Shown: positions 59,267-64,000 of the stretch, one piece after another
Numbering within the stretch: position 1 is the stretch's first letter
Layout: every line of letters starts with the position of its first letter
DNA from: Manis javanica
Lineage: Eukaryota > Chordata > Mammalia > Pholidota > Manidae
NCBI RefSeq assembly: GCF_040802235.1
Contig: NC_133174.1
Coordinates: 82,048,647 to 82,112,646 of the forward strand
Direction of reading: 5' to 3'
DNA: 64,000 nucleotides
The notes under the pieces: model-generated
Databases searched by the model: none
What the model saw: the letters and a program-made list of their open reading frames with translations, nothing else
Told to the model about the DNA's origin: nothing
Program-made: the position numbers and the translations under genes

Positions 59267-62200
59267 ATGGTAATAAGTACATGTCTTTCAATAATCACCC
59301 TAAATGTAAATGTACTGAATGCACCAATCAAAAGACATAGAGTAATAGAATGGATAAAAAAGCAAGACCAATCTATATGCTGCTTACAAGAGATGCACCT
59401 CAAACCCAAAGACATGCACAGACTAAAAGTCAAGGGATGGAAAAAGATATTTGATGCAAACAACAGCGAGAAAAAAGCAGGTGTTGCAGTACTAGTAAGA
59501 GACAAAATAGACTTCAAAACAAAGAAAGTAACAAGAGATAAAGAAGGACATTACATAATGATAAAGGGGTCAGTCCAACAAGAGGACTATCATTATAAAC
59601 ATATATGCACCCAATACAGGAGCACCAACATATGTGAAACAAATACTAACAGCATTAAAGGAGGAAATAGAACGCAATGCTTTCATTTTAGGAGACTTCA
59701 ACACACCACTCATTCCAAAGGACAGATCCACCAGACAGAAAATGAGTAAGGACACAGAGGTACTGAACAACATACTATAACAGATGGACCTAATAGACTT
59801 CTATAGAACTCCACACCCAAAAGCGACAGGATACACATTCTTCTCAAGTGCACATCAAACATTCTCCAGAATAGACCACATACTAGGCCACAAAAAGAGC
59901 CTCAGTAATTTCAAGAAGATTGAAATTCTACCAACCAACTTCTCAGACCACAAAGGTATAAAACTAGAAATAAATTGTACAAAGAGAACAAAAAGGCTCA
60001 CTAACAGATGTAGGCTTAACAACATGCTCCTAAATAATCAATGCATCAACAACCAAATTAAAATAGACATCAAGCAATATATGGAAACAAATGACAACAA
60101 CAGCACAAAGCCCAAACTTCTGTGGAACATAGTGAATGCAGTTTTAAGAGGAAAGTATATAGCAATCCAGGCATATTTAAAGAAGGAAGAACAATCCCAA
60201 ATGAACAGTCTATGGTCACAATTATAGAGATTGGAAAAAGAAAAACAAATGAGAGCTAAATTCAGCAGAAGGAGGGACATATTAAAGATAAGAGAAGAAA
60301 TAAATAAAATAAAGAAGAATAAAGCAGTATGAAAAAATTAATGAAACCAAGAACTGGTTCTTTGAGAAAATAAACAAAATAGATAAGCCTCTAGCCAGAC
60401 TTATTAAGAGAAAAAGAAAATCAACACACATCAACAGAATAAGAAACGAGAAAGGAAAAATCACGAAGGAACCCACAGAAATACAAAGAATGATTAGAGA
60501 ATACTATGAAAACCTATATGCTAACAAGCTGGAAAACCTAGAAGAAATGGACAACTTCCTAGAAAAAAACAACCTTCCAAGACTGAACAAGCAAGAAACA
60601 GAAAATCTAAACAGACCAATTACCAGCAACAAAATTGAAGTGGTAATCAAAAAACGACCCAAGAGCAAAACCCCTGAGCCAGATGGATTTACAGCAGAAT
60701 TTTGACAGACATACAGGGAAGATATAATACCCATTCTCCCTTAAGTTTTCCAAAGAATAGAAGAGGTGGGAATACTCCCAAACTCTTTCTATGAAGCCAA
60801 CATCACCCTAATACCAAAACCAGTCAAACAACTGACCAAAAAAGAAAATTACAGACCAATATTTCTGATGAATAAATATGCAAAAATAATCAACAAAATA
60901 TTAGAAAATCGAATTCAAAAATACATCAAGGGGATCATACACCATAACCAAGTGGGATTCATCTCAGGGATGCAAGGATGGTACAACATTTGAAATTCCA
61001 TCAACATTATTTACCACATCAACAAAAAGAAGGACAAAAACCACATTATCATCTCCACAGATGCCGAAAAAGCATTCGACAAAAATTCAACATCCATTCA
61101 TGAAAAAAACTCTCAACAAAATGGGTACAGAGGGCAAGTGCTCCAACATAATAAAGGCCATATATGATAAACACACAGCCAACATCATACTGAACAGTGA
61201 GAAGTTGAAAGATTTTTCTCTGAGATCGGGAACAAGGCAGGGATGCCCACTTTCCCCACTGTTATTCAACATAGTACCAGAGGTCCAGCCATGGCAATTA
61301 GACAAAACAAAGAACTACAAGGAATCCAGATTGGTAAAGAGTTAAACTGTCCCTATTTGTAGATGACATGATATTGTACATATAAAACCCTAAAGACTCC
61401 ATTCCAAAACCACTAGAACTGGTATTGGAATTCAGCAAAGTTGCAGGATACAAAATTAATACACAGAAATCTCTTGCTTTCCTATACACTAACAATGAAC
61501 TAACAGAAAGAGAAATCACGAAAACAATTCCATTCACAATTGCATCAAAAAGAATAAAATACCTAGGAATAAACCTAACCAAGGAAATGAAAAACCTATA
61601 CCCTGAAAACTACAAGACACCCTTAAAAGAAATTAAAGAGGACACTTACAAATGGAAACTCATCCCATGCTCTTGGCTAGAAAGACTCAATATCATCAAA
61701 ATGGCCATCCTGCTGAAAACAATCTACAGATTCAATGCAATCCATATCAAGTTACCAACAGCATTCTTCAACAAACTGAAACAAATAGTACAAAATTTCA
61801 TATGGTACTGCCAAAGTCCCCGAATAGCCGAAGCAATCCTGCAAAGGAAGAATAAAGTGGGGGCATCTCACTCCCCAACTTCAAGCTCTACTACAAAGCC
61901 ACAGTAATCAAGACAATTTGGTACTGGCACAAGAACAGAGCCACAGACCAGTGGAACAGAAGAGAGTCTCCAGACATTAACCCAAACATATATGGTCAAT
62001 TAATATATGATAAAGGAGCCACAGACATACAATGGGGAAATGACAGCCTCTTCAACAGTTGGTGTTGGCAAAATTGGACAGCTACATGTGAGAGAATGAA
62101 CATGGATCATTGTCTAATCCCATACACAAAAGTAAATTAGAAATGGATCAAAGACTTGAATGTGAGTCATGAAACCATAAAACTCTTAGAAAAAGATGTA

Positions 62201-63085
62201 GGCAAAAATCTCTTGGGACATAAACATGAGCGACTTCTTCATGAACATATCTCCCCGGGCAAGGGATACAAAAGCAAAAATGAACAAGTGGGACTATATC
62301 AAGCTGAAAAGCTTCTGTACAGCAAAGGACACCATCAATAGAACAAAAAGGTATCCTAGAGTATGGGAGAATATATTCGAAAATGACAGATCCGATAAAG
62401 GGTTGACATCCATAATATATAAAGAGCTCGTGTACCTCAACAATCAAAAAGCAAACAATCCAATTAAAAAATGGGCAGAGGAGCTGAACAGACAGTTCTC
62501 CAAAGGAGAAATTCAGATTGCCAACAGACACATGAAAAGGTGCTCCACATCTCTTGTCATCAGAGAAATGCAAATTAAAACCACAATGAGATATCACCTC
62601 ACACCAGTAAGGATCGCCACCATCCAAATGATAAACAACAACAAATGTTAGTGAGGTTGTGGAGAAAGGGGAACCTTCCTCCACTGCTGGTGGGAATGTA
62701 AATTAGTTCAACCATTGTGGAAAGCAATATGGAGGTTCCTCAAAACACTCAAAATAGAAATACCATTTGAACCAGGAATTCCCCTTGTAGGAATTTACCC
62801 TAAGAATACAGTATCCCAGTTTGAAAAAGACAGATGCACCCCTATGTTTATCACTGCACTATTTACAATAGCCCAGATATGGAAGCAACCTTATAATGTC
62901 CATCAGTAGATGAATGGATAAAGAAGATGTGGTACATATACACAGTGGAATATTATTCAACCATAAGAAGAAAACAAATCCTACCATTTGCAACAACATG
63001 GATGGAGCTAGAGGGTATTATGCTCAGTGAAATAAGTCACGTGGAGAAAGACAAATATCAAATGATTTCAGTCATATGTGATGCA
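59267..63085 (+). pseudogene. L1 ORF2 pseudogene (copy 6)
   Basis: From ATG 59267-59269 the endonuclease reads well (SIITLNVNVLNAPIKRHRVI) to a one-base loss near 59586, just before NIYAPN. It continues in other frames with GDFN (about 59692) and RIDHILG (about 59865). RT pieces 60490-61345 contain [14 protein letters not shown]. The active-site region near 61355 reads 'tttgtagatgacatgat', so FADD is FVDD, after an indel. Later pieces are 61425-61907 and 62226-62909; the Cys motif is cut by TAG at 62649. Many lesions. Confidence 0.9.
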
Positions 63086-63446
63086 TAAGCACACACACAA
63101 AAAAAACTGATGGAACAAAACAGCAGCAGAATCACAGAACCCAAGAATGAACTAACCGTTACCAAAGGAAAAGGGACTGGGGAGGATAGGTGGGAAGGGA
63201 AGGATAAGGAGGGTAAAAAAGAAAGGGGGCCTTATGATTAGTGTATAATCTGGTGAGAGGCATGGTGAGGGCTGTGCAACACAGAGAAAACAAGTAGTGA
63301 CTCTAAAGTACCCTACTATGCTGATGGACATTGACTGTAATGGGGTTTGTGGGGGGGCATTGGTGAAGGGGGGAGCCTAGTAAACATAATGTTCCTAATG
63401 TAATTGTAGATTAATGATAAAAAAATTTTTTAAAAAATGAGAGAAA

Positions 63447-63459
63447 AAAGATTAAATAA
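63447..63459 (+). repeat. Target-site duplication, right copy (L1 copy 6)
   Basis: AAAGATTAAATAA, 11 of 13 bases as at 57265-57277. The ancient L1 resumes here. Confidence 0.65.
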
Positions 63460-64000
63460 ACTTTAAGCGAAAAGTGTTAACAAGAGGCAAAGAAAGTCAC
63501 TATACAGTAGTAAAGTAGTCAATTCATCAAGCAGATACAGCAATCATAAATATTAATGTACCCAACATTGGGACACCTAAATGTATTAAGGAAATACTAA
63601 CAGATATGAAGGTGCAACAGCCAACTATATAATAATTGTCAGAGAGTTCAATACTCTACTTTCAACAATGAATAGACCATCCAGACAGAAAATCAACAAG
63701 GAAATGATATATTTGAACCATACATTAAATCAAATGGGCATACAGACATTTATAGAACATTCCATCCAACAGAAGAAGAGTACATCTTTTCAAGTACACA
63801 CAGAACATTCTCCAGGATAGACCACATGATAGTACACAAAACATGTTTCATCAAATTTTAGAAGACTGAAAGCATACAAAGTATCTTTTCCAACCACATT
63901 AGTATTTAAATATAAATCAACAAAAAAAGGAAACCTGGAAAACCTAAAAATATGTGGAAATTAAACAACACATTCCTGAGCAACCAATGAGTCAAAGAAA

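Larger units (their letters stand above)
57278..63446 (+). mobile_element. Young L1 copy 6, full-length (6.2 kb)
   Basis: Inserted in the endonuclease region of the ancient L1, with imperfect 13-base TSDs. It has a type B 5' UTR from 'gaaccaagatggtggcatga', ORF1, ORF2, a G-rich 3' UTR and an A/T-rich tail. The 5' UTR lacks the tandem repeat seen in copy 2. Both ORFs are broken. Confidence 0.9.
48270..64000 (+). mobile_element. Ancient L1 (L1MA-like) host of two nested young L1s
   Basis: The element survives in three blocks. 48270-49603 is a presumed 5' UTR and the ORF1 start ('ccatcataaaaagaatataa', 'agaaactcaagtagctacaa'). 55784-57277 continues ORF1, the spacer and the ORF2 start ('aataactctaaatataaatg' near 57058). 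63447-64000 continues in the ORF2 endonuclease region ('cattctccaggatagaccac'). Joining the blocks in order gives a collinear L1 without large gaps. Many stops are present. The part before about 49090 is assigned mainly by position and is less certain. The element runs off the right end of the window. Confidence 0.7.

Noticed and set aside
1-64000. Search for tRNA, rRNA and CRISPR-like arrays
   Set aside because: No cloverleaf-like tRNA, rRNA block or regularly spaced short repeats was seen. The only tRNA-derived sequence is the MIR at 34434-34680.

Overview
The window is non-coding nuclear DNA of a placental mammal made almost entirely of retroelements. I see no intact host protein gene, no rRNA or tRNA gene and no CRISPR array. 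The class is indicated by MIR and L2 relics, MaLR-type LTRs, several ages of L1 (LINE-1) and endogenous retrovirus (ERV) fragments. No Alu, B1/B2, BovB or obvious carnivore or horse SINE is visible, and the youngest L1 copies form a family I cannot tie to a species. A laurasiatherian such as a pangolin is a guess.

Layout. 1-235 is the end of a MaLR LTR; 236-2136 is AT-rich without recognisable content. 2137-14495 holds three young L1s on the plus strand: an internally deleted copy (2137-4447), a full-length copy with a 12-bp target-site duplication (TSD) (5317-11711), and a 5'-truncated copy (11799-14495). The full-length copy splits an antisense ERV protease-RT fragment. 14655-16318 is an ERV 3' end (env TM, polypurine tract, LTR) that stops in a poly(A) run. 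16320-19340 is an ancient antisense L1 nest containing a MaLR solo LTR with a perfect 5-bp TSD. 19350-30290 is a patchwork of old L1/HAL1-like and L2 pieces with a processed pseudogene of a short histone H2A variant (about 26062-26525). 30306-35404 is mostly repeat-poor, with one MIR, an old L1 fragment and one possible exon on the minus strand.

35419-41356 is a full-length antisense young L1 with a perfect 14-bp TSD. 43291-44567 is the most interesting object: on the minus strand an L1 5' UTR is joined directly to the ERV env-downstream/LTR segment and ends in poly(A). It looks like a non-autonomous composite retroposon with an architecture analogous to hominid SVA. 44568-48139 is AT-rich without recognised elements. 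From about 48.2 kb to the end an ancient plus-strand L1 is interrupted by two full-length young L1s, one antisense (49604-55783) and one sense (57278-63446).

How the parts relate. The young L1s share one ORF2 lineage but carry two unrelated 5' UTRs (type A at 2137, 41356 and 55783; type B at 5317 and 57278). Type B is the one captured by the composite. L1 ORF2p is the likely source of the machinery that moved the composite, the H2A pseudogene and the truncated L1 pieces. All L1 copies here carry stops or frameshifts, so none looks autonomous today. Family names and boundaries were read by eye against remembered consensus patterns and are approximate unless a TSD fixes them.
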